A DNA stretch of 64,000 nt from Dioscorea cayenensis subsp. rotundata (lineage: Eukaryota; Streptophyta; Magnoliopsida; Dioscoreales; Dioscoreaceae). Positions 49,001 through 61,102 of this stretch are shown here, piece after piece. The position numbers were made by a program, and so were the translations under genes. Position 1 is the first letter of the stretch. The number at the start of each line of letters is the position of its first letter. The notes beneath the pieces are model-generated. The model made no database searches. It saw only the letters and a list, made by a program, of their open reading frames with translations, and was not told where the DNA came from. The stretch lies in assembly GCF_009730915.1 (NCBI RefSeq), contig NC_052488.1:15664366-15728365 (forward strand). Reading direction: 5' to 3'.

Positions 49001-51385
49001 GCAGCCAAAAAACTTTATCAACTATAAGTCTATTGTCTATAACTAGAACAACCGTTTTAATCAACATGCTCACTCCCAACATAAAAGATGGACAATTGAA
49101 AATATGCAAATATGCAGATTGTATTCCTTAACAAAAGAATGCTCAGAATCATTCAGTGTATCATTCATTAAAAAAATAAAAAAAGAAGAAGAAACCAATA
49201 GGAAACACCCATGAGAATCTGATCAAATTGCTATTGTAGTTTCAAAGAGACGCATAAGATAATTGCAATTGATCTTGAATTTACCTCAATTTTTCATGAA
49301 ATATTTATTTATATTTATGTACGCCATCTAAACTTTTTCATAAATGCATTTTACAAGATAGAGAAACAAGTTTGGAAAAAAACTGCATCAGTAAAGCTAC
49401 TATATGCCACTTGCAGCTCAAACCAATTTACTCACAGATGCATCCATCTATATAAAACTTCTTCAAATCACAAACTTGATCTCTCTCATATTTAAATGTG
49501 AAATGTCACCATATCACTTGCAATGCAATATGATTTCCATGCAGTCATAATTAAAAGTGCAACAATGTTCCAGAAATCATATTATTTGCAAATCAAGACA
49601 CATGGTAAGGTGAAGGTAAGCATTCAAGGTATAAAGACCATTGACATACAGGTAAGTGAACATCTTCATTTTGTGCAGTTGACATCAGATACTAGGATGT
49701 GTCTCTACTGTCAAGTAGTCAAGGCTGTAAGCCTACAAGAATTGAGGAAGTAACACCTAAGAAACAAGAAAAGGCAGGCATGTGAATAAAACACATGGAA
49801 GTATCTGTGCAAATGCTAAGTACTCTTAAATGCCTATAAATACAATAGAAATAAAGTCATCGAATACAGCAGCGCGCATAAATATCACTTTATATGTGCT
49901 TTTAAGGAACTTGGGTTTCATAATATCATGATAATTGTACCTAGTAAGTTGTTCAGAAACCACTTCATCTTGCATAAAGTTTGACATAATGAGAGTCTCC
50001 GAGAGACCATCATACTGCTCTCTGCCCCTCAATAAACTTTCTTGTCCTGCCAACAAGATGTTAATAACAACAAGAGTATTTGATTTGCCAATCAATAGCA
50101 TATAACACTATATATAATAGGTCTGATGTATGCACACTGATAATAAACAATATCAATATGGAATATATGTCCTAAAACAATTTAACTAATTAAAAGTGTT
50201 ATCCAAGAATTATTCCAAAATCAAAGCAATAGCTTGCACAGTCAAATTATGATTGTTCAATGCTCTAGCAATAAAAATATGCCGTAAATAGGAGCCAATG
50301 GCTAGCCAAAAAGGGCAATGACACAAGCACAAAACCAGAGCAAGAAATGCCAAAATAAAAATGGCTGGCATAACAGAATTATTACACATGCCATAATTAT
50401 TTCAAGCCACTGGTGAAAAACCAAAAGTGGTATCATCGCAAGGCGATAATTGAGATATAAAAACTAAAGCACCACACCTACCATTAATTTTCGAGGGGGT
50501 ACTACGAGAATATGTCATATTGGTCATTTGCAGGTTCTGAAACAACCTGTAGTCAAAATTTAAATTTCAAATCAAGAAAAACACTTTATGAAACAGTTAC
50601 TACACTTAACTAAAAAGATACAAAATTAGACAAAAATTCAATTAATCAGTAAGAGAGTTCAGATAGAGAATGTTCAGCATGCCAAAGCCACCTGGTTCGT
50701 GTGGTTAGCAGCACAAACCACAGGTCCCATGGGGAGGGGAAATGTGGCAAAAGCTCAACCCCCGCATACAGGTATTAAATCCCTGGGGGTGCAGACCCCA
50801 ATAACCCAAGGTGAGAACGTATAAGGCATTAACTCCACGCATGTCCCTTGACTAACCAGGGCATATCCCCTTTGTAAAAAAAAAAAAAAAAAATTTCCGC
50901 GCCATTTGTTCAACAACACTAGTTCAAGAATCACCAAAAAAATCCAGGAGCCAAGACAGCCCCAAAGAAAATTCACAATATTGGATTTGAACTGTCAACA
51001 AAATGCAAGGGGGTTTTTTTTTATATTTTTAATCACTCGTAAACTACCAAAAGCAATTGAAAAGCAACAAGATTTCATTTATATGGGCAAATCGACAAAC
51101 TCACAAGACCAGAATAGAGCATTCACAAGTATAGAGTCAAAAACAAATTGGTAACTTGTTCCACAAAAAAATTTTGCTGACTTCTCCTACGTTCTCAGGG
51201 AGGATTACTCAATCAACGAACACAAACAAAGAAAGATTCAACCTTTAATTATAAATCGAGTTAAGAAGGATAGAGGAAGAGAAAGAAGGATACCTGGGGA
51301 ACAGCTTGAGAAGAGCCATGGTGGAGATTGAGCCCAAGAGCGCGCCGCCACCGATCAGCAACCATTGCTTCACCTTCTCGCCCAT
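43052..51385 (-). CDS. TCDA: tRNA threonylcarbamoyladenosine dehydratase (TcdA/Tcd1-like, E1-like fold)
   Basis: Eleven coding exons: 51385-51294, 50546-50482, 50046-49941, 48955-48808, 48478-48266, 46623-46489, 45337-45203, 45098-44883, 44018-43894, 43390-43333, 43162-43052. All introns are GT-AG and the phases join to 467 aa. Residues 9-29 are a hydrophobic helix (WLLIGGGALLGSISTMALL), a probable membrane anchor as in yeast Tcd1/Tcd2. The ThiF/MoeB/E1-type Rossmann domain has GLGGVG (110-115), the acidic strand end LLLVDFD, SLNRHAVA (142-149) and DCIDNIDTK (200-208). GAGARADPTRIRIADL follows, as in E. coli TcdA. The enzyme uses ATP to cyclise t6A37 to ct6A37 in tRNAs decoding ANN codons. 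This is bacterial/yeast knowledge transferred by homology. Introns are long (up to about 1.6 kb) and AT-rich. Confidence 0.93.
50690..50893 (+). mobile_element. Probable SINE in intron 1 of the TcdA-like gene
   Basis: A moderately GC-rich 200-bp block ends in an uninterrupted A run (about 50876-50893). It carries a box A-like TGGTTAGCAGC (50702-50712) and a weaker box B-like GGTATTAAATCCC (about 50770-50782), an approximate tRNA-like spacing. I could not find a target duplication, so the 5' boundary is uncertain. It lies antisense to the host gene. Confidence 0.45.
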
Positions 51386-51952
51386 TCTCTCGCCCTCTCT
51401 GTGTCTCTCTATCTCCGTGTGTGTTATAAAATTATTCTATATAACTTAATAATTTATTGAAAAATGTGGGCTTATTTGCAAAATCGAATTTTTTTTGTTT
51501 GGTAAGATTTTATCAACACATTTAACATAAAAAAAAAAGATTTCTTTTTTTAATATTTTCCCTCTGTTATATTTATTTAGTATTTTAGATATATTATGAT
51601 GCTTCTAATTATTAATTTAATTCTTATTTAGTGATGTTACCATTAAAAATTATAATATGAAAGCATTTATATTTAAAATCATCTAGATTAGTAAAGAAAA
51701 TAATATAGAGGAGAACAAAGAGAAATAAAATTGTTTTACTGAATACTAATTAAATAAAAAAAATCCAAGTAAATAATTTAATGTTAATTATATTTATCTC
51801 ACACTAAAAACTAGTTTTAGATGAAGCTCAATCTTTAATCTTAGTGATAATGGTTGAATTTTGGTTCAAGAAAACTTCTATTTGGTTCTAATTGTTAATG
51901 CAATATTTTTAATCAAATAAAAAATACATAAAAGTAAATAAAAATATTGATT
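51386..51952. other. Upstream region of the TcdA-like gene
   Basis: The leader next to the start codon is CT/GA-rich. Beyond about 51430 the DNA is AT-rich. No TATA box can be assigned with confidence. Confidence 0.4.
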
Positions 51953-53545
51953 TTTTTTTACAGGGTCAATAAACTACAAATTCATTAATGAAAAGAAAAA
52001 TACATCTTCACCTACTACAAAACACTAAACAACGTACAAAAAAAAAATAAAAACAAATAATCTACTAGCAATTGAGCCTAATGAAAAATAGCAACATAAG
52101 AGACGAGAAAAATAAAAAATACAACAAAAGCTAAAACCTGAGAAGCGCACAAGACAAGATAACACCCTGGAACACCCAAGGGATGTGGAGCAATCATGGA
52201 AACATGCTCCCAATTATGTTGCCCTCTCGTCCTAATCGCCTCAGTCTGAATATGATCCTAGGAACTCCAAACTGCGCTTCACGCTGAATCCTTCCATCTA
52301 GCCTTCTTTGCCTCAGTTGCCGCTGTAATCCATGACAAAAATATATAAATAATTTTAACTACAGTTAAAGAGGATGCAGAGTTTGTATTTTTCATGGAAC
52401 ATGCAAGGATTTCTTTCTAGCCAAATATTCCAGTCAATTACCTTAAGGAAGTCCAAAGCTTTCTTGTCAGATTGTGGAAGCTTGGATCTCCAACTGCCCC
52501 AAAGCTCCTACAAAAAGCTTGATAGGGCAAGAAGACTAAACACTTAAGTAAAAATGGCCAACTAATTTGGTAGCTCATGATTGAGTGCATAAGTGGTTGT
52601 CGAGAGTTTGTTACACTTCCTAGTGGCAGATTTTCCAAACTGAGGATGTGATTGCTCCAACTCAACCAGTTAAAAAGATTAATTTTCTGAGGGCAGGTGC
52701 ATTTCCTGATAAACTGGGCTATTGGATAGAGAATGCTATTATGGTTAAGGAATTCGTAAAAAGATTTGATTGTGAAATGACCATTAACTATCAAATACTA
52801 AATTCTATTGTCTATAGAAATATGAGAATTTGGAGCACTTCTTCTAAGTTTGTTAGTGATTAAGGAATCAACCTATATCAGTGGTGATTGTAATAGGTGT
52901 ACCAAGTCCTTTAGAGTTTCAAAAAGCTGTTGAGTTGCTTTGAGCAAATCATGCCATAGGTACATTAACACACCATCTTGAACTTGCTAAGAACTGCAAG
53001 ACCTGAAGGCAAGTAAGCATTTGAGGATTCTGTTCAAAAAAAAGAATTTCGTCCCCAGTGATCGACAGAAGAGATTCCAAGTTTAAAAGTCTTGTTAGTA
53101 GTTAAACTGAATCACTTTATCTCCGTACCATGGAGTTCCACTTGAAATTTTTCATCACCATTTTCCAGTTAGGGTAGTAGTGAAGTCTTCTAGATTCAAT
53201 ACACCCCACCCTCCGTGATCTCTAGATTTACAAAGATGATTCTAACTTACAAGTCGGAGCCCAAGGTGGTCAATGCCAGGACATTATCATTGGAAGTCCC
53301 TCCTGATATAATCAATTGCTTTAATCACCTAAGCTGGGAGTTTAAAGATAGTTATTCAACACATCGATATCGAAGAGAGAATAGTGTTGACTAAGGTTAA
53401 TCTACCACCCAAGGAGAGGAATATAAGTAACACAAAGGGGGCCCGCTGCACAATTGAGTGTCAAGCTAGGGGGTTTCTAAAGGATGTCTCAATATAGCGG
53501 AATTAATATTGGTCTTGTTGAAATTGATGGAACAATCCCAACTAA
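51953..53545 (-). mobile_element. L1-type LINE, 3' part
   Basis: On the minus strand this ends in a poly-A run (T's at about 51953-51961 on the plus strand). ORF2 remnants include the C-terminal RT zinc-binding module at 52438-52794 (FTIKSFYEFLN...CPQKINLFNWLSWSNHILSLENL). Farther upstream are KINF-K-like residues that follow the RT catalytic box. Many stops and frame shifts make it a dead copy. It is continuous with 58883-59018 once the PIF/Harbinger element is removed. Confidence 0.8.
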
Positions 53546-54562
53546 TGCTTTGATTATTTGGAGATTTAGGAAAGTTTTATAAAGTATGGTAAAGTATGAT
53601 AAGATATGGTAAATGAGGTTGTAAATCATACCTTGTTTGGGGCAAAGGTAGACTAAATGAAGGTTTTTGAACCATGTTGTGCTTGGTTTGAATGGAAGGT
53701 AAAGTTATATATTAAAATTATGAAAATACCCTCTGAATGTTAAAATACATACATGTTAAACATAATTTTTGAATAATATATTTTTATTTATTACAATTAA
53801 GTTATAACCATAAATGGTAAAACTTTTCAAATACAAATTCTTGATGCAAACCAAAGTTCACATAAAAAAAATTTGACAATATACACAATTAACATAGTCT
53901 AATCCACACCAAAGTTCACATTAAAAAACAAAGAATTTGAACAATTTATATAATTAACACAGTGCAATCCACACTTAACATCAATTTATCCTCAAATAAC
54001 AAAATAGCCAACATAATGTAACCCACACTTAACATAAATTTGTCCACAAATAACAAAATAGTTCACACAATGCAATCCACACTTACATAAGACTGAATTC
54101 ACTAAAATTGTTTCATTTAACAAAAATCCAAGTTCTTACATCACAAAACTTGGGTAACACATCATTGTGACGATGTAGTATTCACTGTACGTGCCCTGAT
54201 AAATTGGGAAAAAAATTAAAACAAATTAAATTCATGTACTAATATCATAAAAAAATAAATAGAAGAATATGATAACCAAATAAATTATATAAATAAATTA
54301 CTTTGGTGTTCAAATGAAGATAAGAATATCCAAAAAAATAATAACCTTCTATTTTAGTCTTGTGATTCATGATGATGATCTATTAACTCCAACAACACCG
54401 ATTTGCAATGCGAGTCTGGCATCTAATCACACTTTCTAACATTTTTGGGTCTTTGACAAGGAACACATATGCCTTGGTAAAAAGAGATTGTGGTATTCCT
54501 TTGTTCTTAATTATATCCAATATATCAAAATCTTTAAGTGGATCCCGATTTGCAACACATTG

Positions 54563-55396
54563 TTATAAAACGTTTGTGGATCTTTCTGTGGTTGTGTTTG
54601 TTTTCTCCATTGTCTTGGTTGATTGAATGAGAGCATTAGCTACCGACTCAAGAGCTATAGACAAGTCCACATCTTCATGATTGTCACTTCTTCTACCTTT
54701 TTTGGCCCTAGATGAACTTGGAGCCACAAATTGTGATAGTTGATTTAGTGGTGAAGCTTCATCTTTAACTTCATATATTGTCATGTAAAGTCATATTTTC
54801 ATTCTCACACAAATTCTCCAAATTTGCTTCATTTTAGGAAACCAAAAAATCAATATCATTGATTGTGTCCCCTGAATAAGGGCCACGTGATGTATTTACT
54901 GAATTTTGAAGTCTTCTTCTTCTCATCTCCGATGCGGTCTCGGCATGTTATCGAGTTTCCCTATCTTTCCCATAAAGTTAAACTAATTTTTCATAATTTC
55001 TAACACTTTTGTTCATTCATTCAGCGACTGCTAGTTTAACCTATATATTTAAATATATCAAAAACATGTCATGTATGTAATCACACATGTTATAATAAAC
55101 AAATAAACCACCTCAATTAGGTGTTGCCGCTCCGGCTCGGTATTCCACATTTTCGTCGTTGGACTCCAACCAAATCCACTCATTCCATTTTTGAAAATGT
55201 CATAGCATTGAGTAAATGGTATTTTTATATTTTTCATGCAATTTTGCAATTTTTCTTTGTCTATTGGCTTATCAGAAAATTTACCCTTCATCTCATTCAC
55301 TATATTATCCAATACATGTGTACTGAAAGTTCCCCCAACTCGGTTCCCCATTGCTTGTTGATGCAAATATGCATCTATCAAAGCATCGTCCATCAC
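54563..55396 (-). pseudogene. Harbinger Myb/SANT-like ORF
   Basis: Exon 55396-about 55107 reads MDDALIDAYLHQQAMGNRVGG, then IDKEKLQNCMKNIK and GFGWSPTTKMWN, the Myb/SANT-like domain (Myb_DNA-bind_3 type) that accompanies PIF/Harbinger transposases. A GT donor follows LIE. A second block at 54784-54563 is acidic and Ser/Thr-rich (VAPSSSRAKKGRRSD...LSIALESVANALIQS). The middle region is not open, so it is probably broken, though an intron accounts for part of the gap. In the family this protein helps the transposase bind DNA and enter the nucleus. Confidence 0.75.
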
Positions 55397-56354
55397 TTAT
55401 TAGTGCTTACACTTGTTCTTCTCTTTGGCATTTTTCTAACTACATCAACAAAAAAAAAATGATTAACAATGATTATGATATTAGTATGGTGCACAATGTA
55501 ATTGTTTACATTTGAAATAATTAATATATATTCAAGCCGTTAATTAAGAATTGTGCCAATTTCAACTAAGAGAGCATCAAAGTAATAAAACAAGGAAGCT
55601 GTGTTTTAAAAACTATGTTAATATAAAACAGGAAAATGATAAAATAGTAGCTTAATGTAAAATGCTAGTGACATGTTGTGTTATTAACCAAGCTACCTTC
55701 ATCACCAACCTAGCATCAACTATTTTGAGTCATCTTAACTTTGTTAGAAGATAGTAACAACAACAAACATAATTCATAACTAATCCTTTAATTTTGTATT
55801 TATTTACAATTTGTTCTTTTACTCCTAATCAATATAGGTCGCAACCCAAAGAATGTCAGAATATAGGTAAGTACCACATTCATGCTCTGATGTTCATGAT
55901 GATTGAAGAAATGTATCATGCTAAATCTTATCTAAGCATTTATTAATAAGGAAATTGTGTTTTATGCAATTTTCGATCTAGACATATCCCATATAATTAA
56001 AAAATAAAAACAAGAAAATCATGCCCACTGAGATCATCCAACCATTACTGCTTGAAGGAACATATAATAAATAGTGCTTCTTTAAAAAACTTATCCAAGA
56101 TAATATTCTCAAACGATCACAAATAAATAAATACAATCAGTGAAAGAAACTCAAAATTTTGAAATAATGTATTCCACAGGTTTAGCACTCAAACATAACA
56201 GCAAGAAATACAAATTTTTTTAGCGCTCAATTTCGAATACAAATAATACTAATGCAAGCAATTCGTATCATTTTCAAATACATTTTTTATTTGTACTCAA
56301 ATAGAACACTAAAAAATACATACTATACTAGGACACTCTAATGAATTGGATCAT

Positions 56355-57687
56355 TCAATATAATCTAGCCACATTTCCGTCGCTATTGCATCCCTAATGA
56401 TCTCTCCTTGAATAGTTTCTTCGTTATTCTCCCCACTATCATGATGTTCTTCTCCCACTTTATCCCAAGTTCATTATCAACTTGTGCAAATAGTGTCTCA
56501 TCAAGATCTACTCCCATTAAGTAGTTATGCAAAATACAACATGCAAAAATGATTTTTTTTTTTTTATGTGTTTCTAAACCATGATGCGGCTATGTTGAAC
56601 TTCCCACTATAGGAAAACACTTTTTAAGAACACCAAATGGCCATTCAATGGCACAACGCAATGATACACGGTGAAGATTAAATAATTCACGTGGATTTCA
56701 TGGTGGATTTTTTGAATATTCCTTCAAGTGATATCGCTCTCCTCTATATGGTGTAATAAATCCACTTCTTAACATGAATCCTGCATCAACAAGTTAATAT
56801 TTTCCTAAAAATAAAATGAATATTGTTATTATGTTAAGCATGTATATGGAATTGTAGACAACATTGTATCATGCTTATAATTACCTTCGGAATTTTTAGA
56901 GGATAAGATCTACTTAATGCATTTTTTATTATTCTTGAATCAGATGTTGTTCCTTCCCACCCAGGAAACACATAGGTGAATTTTAAGCAAATGTGCATAC
57001 CACTAACATGTTTTGTGTTGGATAATCCTTCCTCCCACGATATTTCAGAGCTTTGGCACTAAAAACTTTGACCGGAATATATGTTCCATCAATAGCACCA
57101 ACACGATCCTGATATTAATATATTTCATATTTTATTCTAAATTTTTCACATATTTATAGTGAACTTGCAATTAATAAATATTTAATTACCTTGAAATATG
57201 GATAGAATCTATTACTGTTAAATATTTCTGAAGAAATTTGTGAGCCATCAAGTTGTGTTAAAAATTTGTCCTCCAACTCTATTATAGCTTGTAATATGTT
57301 ATGAAAATGTCAGAAAGTGGTCTCATGAGGATGCCAAAAAAAGAAAGATAGTTTACGATGGGTAATATTATGACCTAATAAGTATAGTGTTTTTGCAACC
57401 TGCTTCTCGACCAATACGTGCAAAGTTGCTCAAAGACCACCATCTCTAACTAGCATGTCACACAACCCTAAGAAAGCTGAAGAGCTTATTCTAATTATAC
57501 TATGACATAAATCACTTGACAGCAAGTGTGACATTAATTCATCTCTTGATCGGTCGCCTTCGAGCCGTATCTCATGTGTGATTTGACTTCTGTTTTGTCT
57601 AACTTCATTCCATCATCGCACAAGCCAAATAATTATGGCAATAACAACTTGAATTGTTGCTAAATGATGTAAGCGGTGCAATTTCAT
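56355..57687 (-). pseudogene. PIF/Harbinger DDE transposase, broken
   Basis: It begins MKLHRLHHLA at 57687. The N-terminal part holds RSRDELMSHLLSSDLCHSII and a helix-turn-helix-like region. After a likely intron (about 57190-57112) comes DRVGAIDGTYIPVKV, where the first catalytic Asp lies in the AIDGT motif, then KYRGRKDYPTQN. A frame shift follows, with FPGWEGT-like sequence in another frame. After a second likely intron (about 56883-56805) come VDAGFMLRSGFITPYRGERYHLKEY and RCAIEWPFGVLKK (canonical CAIERAFG is altered). Several in-frame stops rule out function. Confidence 0.8.
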
Positions 57688-58882
57688 GATTGATTATCCA
57701 ACAAATGCCGTATGAGAAACATTATACATAATGCGATTTTTCCATCATCCACTAAGCATGAAAGGTTTATCCATGAATACGTGAATTAAATATATAATAA
57801 AAATAAATATTCATTCAAATAAAAAAAAAGTATCCTACAATGAATTTATAGCAAACAAATAACTTCAAACGTTGACATGAAACAGATTATAGCAATAAAA
57901 GAATACACTTGTTGCAAAAGCCTAGAATTAAACTAAAATTTTAATAATAATACTAATAATGATACTAATAATAATAATTCCATAAATTTTATTTACAACT
58001 TTTAGAACAAGGGACTTTATCTAAGAGCATAAACATTCAGAAAAAGTTCAGCAATTTACAGTAACTTTTTTACTTAAATATTAGTTCATTTTACTTCTAA
58101 CCTACCATTTTGTACATTTTAGTTATATTCATAATTATCAAATTACGTCCGAGGTTGGCATATCAATTGAGTTAACACACAAAATATCTACTTACTTTTC
58201 TAAAAGAAATGTCTAAAAAGAAGAAATTTACCAGACTTTATTGGAAATAGAAATATAAACAACTGAGTTTATCGGTCGGCGTTGCACGAGGAGGAGCACT
58301 TCAACGATGGGAACTTAGCACCACTATAAAATCCCTTCTTCTTGATCTCAATGAAGCTCCCACAAGTAATCCCTGACGAGAAGCTTGGATTATCCATTAT
58401 GAATAATATTAAAAACATGAAGAGACATAATGCCCTGAGTGGGATGAAAAGGGAAGCATGCTAAAAGAACTCATGGAATTTTAACTAGCAATTCAGCAAA
58501 TTCATAGAAGCCTACCTCGGCCTTGGTCCGGTTAAGGTCCAATGGAGGTCTGGCGAAGCTTGGAGTGAGTTGAAAGTTTGGGAAAATGGCAGCTACTAGG
58601 GCACTAGTATGAGACAAAATTCTCAGCTTATGTATACATTAGTTAAAACATAGGGCATATATGTAATTGTTGAAAATGTAAAAAGGCATTTTAGTCTAGT
58701 GAAAAAGTAAAACCCTTCCAATCTCCTAATTTGGAGGGTTGAGAAGTGGGTGTAAAATGGAGGTTCTCAAACCTCCATTTTACCCCCTTAAACCATGCCA
58801 TGTAAAAAACCATGGATCCAAGCAAGGATTCATTTAAAACCATACCTTACAAAATCATGCAAAACCTTCAAACAAGCAAAGC

Positions 58883-59018
58883 ATAAGAGGTCATCATCAT
58901 ATTGCACATGACACATTTTCTAAAGCTACTTAGGGGGACTTCATAGAGTACCCAAGATTTCAGGGAGCGGTTAAACATTAAGCTGAGCACATCCAAGACT
59001 AGGGCAAATTGAGGTCTC
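58883..59018 (-). mobile_element. L1-type LINE, 5' part (RT fragment)
   Basis: The minus strand reads FALVLDVLSLMFNRSLKSWVLY, like the RT segment that precedes the catalytic box, then QYDDDLL at 58903-58883, which corresponds to the (F/Y)ADD catalytic motif with the Ala changed. The PIF/Harbinger element is inserted immediately after these codons. The LINE is 5'-truncated near 59018. Confidence 0.7.
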
Positions 59019-59785
59019 ACTTTTAAAAACTAACACCAATGCGGAACATTTGAGCATGGGCATTAAACCTCAAATAAACCTTATACATCCCCATAAGTAC
59101 TTTTCTTAAGCATTTGTTCACACATCTGAATTCATGTTTACATGTAACATATCTAGCATTATCATCATCCTTATTATCCCCCAACATCAACACCCCCATC
59201 CTTTCTCCCTCTAATTCTTTCAAGTACTCCAACAATTCCTTGCATTCTAACCTCAACAAAACACTTGTCCAACAATTATCTAAAATCAATCTAACAATCC
59301 TTTGAGTTTTATTTTCAACCACTTTTCATCAAAACCATTTTTTCCCAAGCATTTTCCTCAAATTCAAGCCTTAAAATCTGTGGAATGTTAAGCATAGCAT
59401 ACAAAGTTTTTGAGTAAATTTTCTACGAGATATTTCCTCAAACACTTTATGGGCATTTACAAGGACTCTCATTTTAGCCTTCAAAGCCTACTCCAAAGCT
59501 TAGTATATACAACACACTTAACCAATCAACATGCTTCCAAGAAATTTCTAATATTTTTAAACCAACCAAGCATGAATTCTAACCAAACTCTATCATAACA
59601 ATTACATTCTCCAAACTTAAATAAACATTTCCAAGTTTGAGGAAAGAAAATAAGCAAACAATTCAACCACAAACAAACTGGAAGAAAGATTTGAAAACCA
59701 ACTTTCAAGGATGCTATTAAATCAAAAGGGTTTTTGAAGAAATTTAAAGAAATCAAATTATAACTCACCAATTCCTTCCTTTCAT
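59019..59785. other. Intergenic DNA
   Basis: No recognised gene. A 99-codon minus-strand ORF (59322-59023) has no domain I know. The plus strand is C/A/T-rich. Confidence 0.4.
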
Positions 59786-60150
59786 CACTACCACATAACA
59801 ACACTTATGCAGCAGTTACCTTGAAGCGGTTATAAAACTGACAATAGGTTATCTTGTAGCAGTTTTGCAGCGGTTTTATATCGTTACAGGCAATTTTCCA
59901 AATAAGTATTACATTTGACTCAATCTGTTGCAAAAACCGTTGCATATTAAGATAGATATACAGCAGTTATATAACCGCTATAAATGTTTTAAAAAACAGC
60001 AGTTCAAAACTACTACATATGCATTGTATTGCAACAATTCTTAATATCCGCTGCGTATAGGTTGTGATATGCAACAATTTTTTAAAACCGCTATTTATGT
60101 GTTATGATATGCAACGGTTTTTTTTTTAAACCGCTGCATATGTAACAAGA
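59786..60150. mobile_element. One end of a CACTA (En/Spm-like) transposon
   Basis: It begins CACTACCACATAACAACAC, the CACTA terminus. For the next 350 bp it carries about eight copies, in both orientations, of a GCAGCGGTTTTAT-like motif (for example GCAGCGGTTTTATA near 59870, ACCGCTGCATA near 60131, and ATGCAACGGTTTTTT). Dense direct and inverted subterminal repeats are the transposase-binding array of CACTA elements. I could not find a matching right end with a 3-bp duplication, so this may be a solo or truncated end. Confidence 0.65.
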
Positions 60151-60537
60151 ATACATAAGTTTCATAATATATATATATATACTTCTAGAAATAAAGTTGT
60201 ATTTTTATTTGTCACACTATATAACTAAAATTCTTAAAAGGTTTTTTGTTAATCAAGAAAATTAATAATCAAACATAATGGAGTACACATATGTATTCAT
60301 AAAGAAAAATATTATATATATATATATATATATTCAATAAATTTTGCCTAAACAAAATTTAGTCATACAATTATTAAATATTTTTTATAAATATTATTTA
60401 TATTTTTTTTTCTCTTGTAGGACTCCATTCAAAATCAGTATTTTTTTTTCATCGCTTAATATTTATTCCATCATTATCATCTCTTATCCATTAATTATGT
60501 TATTTCTGTAATTGCCTAAGCATCTTGTTATATAAAA

Positions 60538-60539
60538 CT

Positions 60540-60575
<36 letters not shown>

Positions 60576-60585
60576 TATAATTATA

Positions 60586-60635
<50 letters not shown>
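60538..60635. repeat. Self-complementary (TAA)n/(TTA)n microsatellite
   Basis: About 36 bp of (ATA)n, then a short AATTATAATTATAATT centre, then about 48 bp of (TTA)n. The two arms are complementary, so the tract can form a long hairpin or cruciform. Confidence 0.9.
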
Positions 60636-61102
60636 CTATATGATTATTGTAGATTCATAAGATACATGAAAGTTAACCATAAAATAAAATAAAATAAAAA
60701 CACGGGAATGGGTTACTTGTATAAAATTATTTAATGATCATAACAATACCTCAAGGTTAACTGACAAAAGAAAATATGTAGTGATATACAAGGAAGAAAG
60801 ATCCGAGAGCTATGGGTATATATGTAACTCCGATGCTTTACATGGGTGTTTCTACAAATAGAAAGATGAAAATCATTGATAAAATAACCAAATCATCCTT
60901 GCAACAATAAATTGGATTAAACTAAATCACTCTCAAATTTAGTGATGTAATTAAATGAAATCTATGTATTTGATTAGAAGCTTCTTTTAAGTTTTCTAAT
61001 GAATGAAATATAACAATGATATTGTGAAATAAAGTCAATGATATTTATTTATTTTGTTTTGACTAAATCGAGTTTAACTTTCCTTTAATTATGTTTTTCT
61101 TT
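60636..61102. other. AT-rich intergenic DNA
   Basis: It holds an (AAAAT)n run near 60680-60698 and nothing else recognisable. Confidence 0.4.

Larger units (their letters stand above)
53546..58882 (-). mobile_element. PIF/Harbinger transposon inserted in the LINE
   Basis: A 3-bp duplication TAA (53543-53545 and 58883-58885) flanks imperfect inverted repeats of about 45 bp, TGCTTTGATTATTTGGAG on the left and the complement of TGCTTTGCTTGTTTGAAG on the right, with GTATGGT shared farther in. Inside, both on the minus strand, are the two genes expected of this superfamily: a DDE transposase and a Myb/SANT-like protein. Both are degraded. Length is 5337 bp. The left part also holds diverged short repeats (CAATCCACACTTAACAT, 53860-54090). 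Confidence 0.87.

Noticed and set aside
59023..59322. 99-codon minus-strand ORF
   Set aside because: It has a plausible amino-acid mix but no recognisable domain, no splice or promoter context, and lies beside LINE debris.
60779..60783. TAGTG as the right end of the CACTA element
   Set aside because: The flanking triplets do not match the left side and no subterminal repeats lie next to it.
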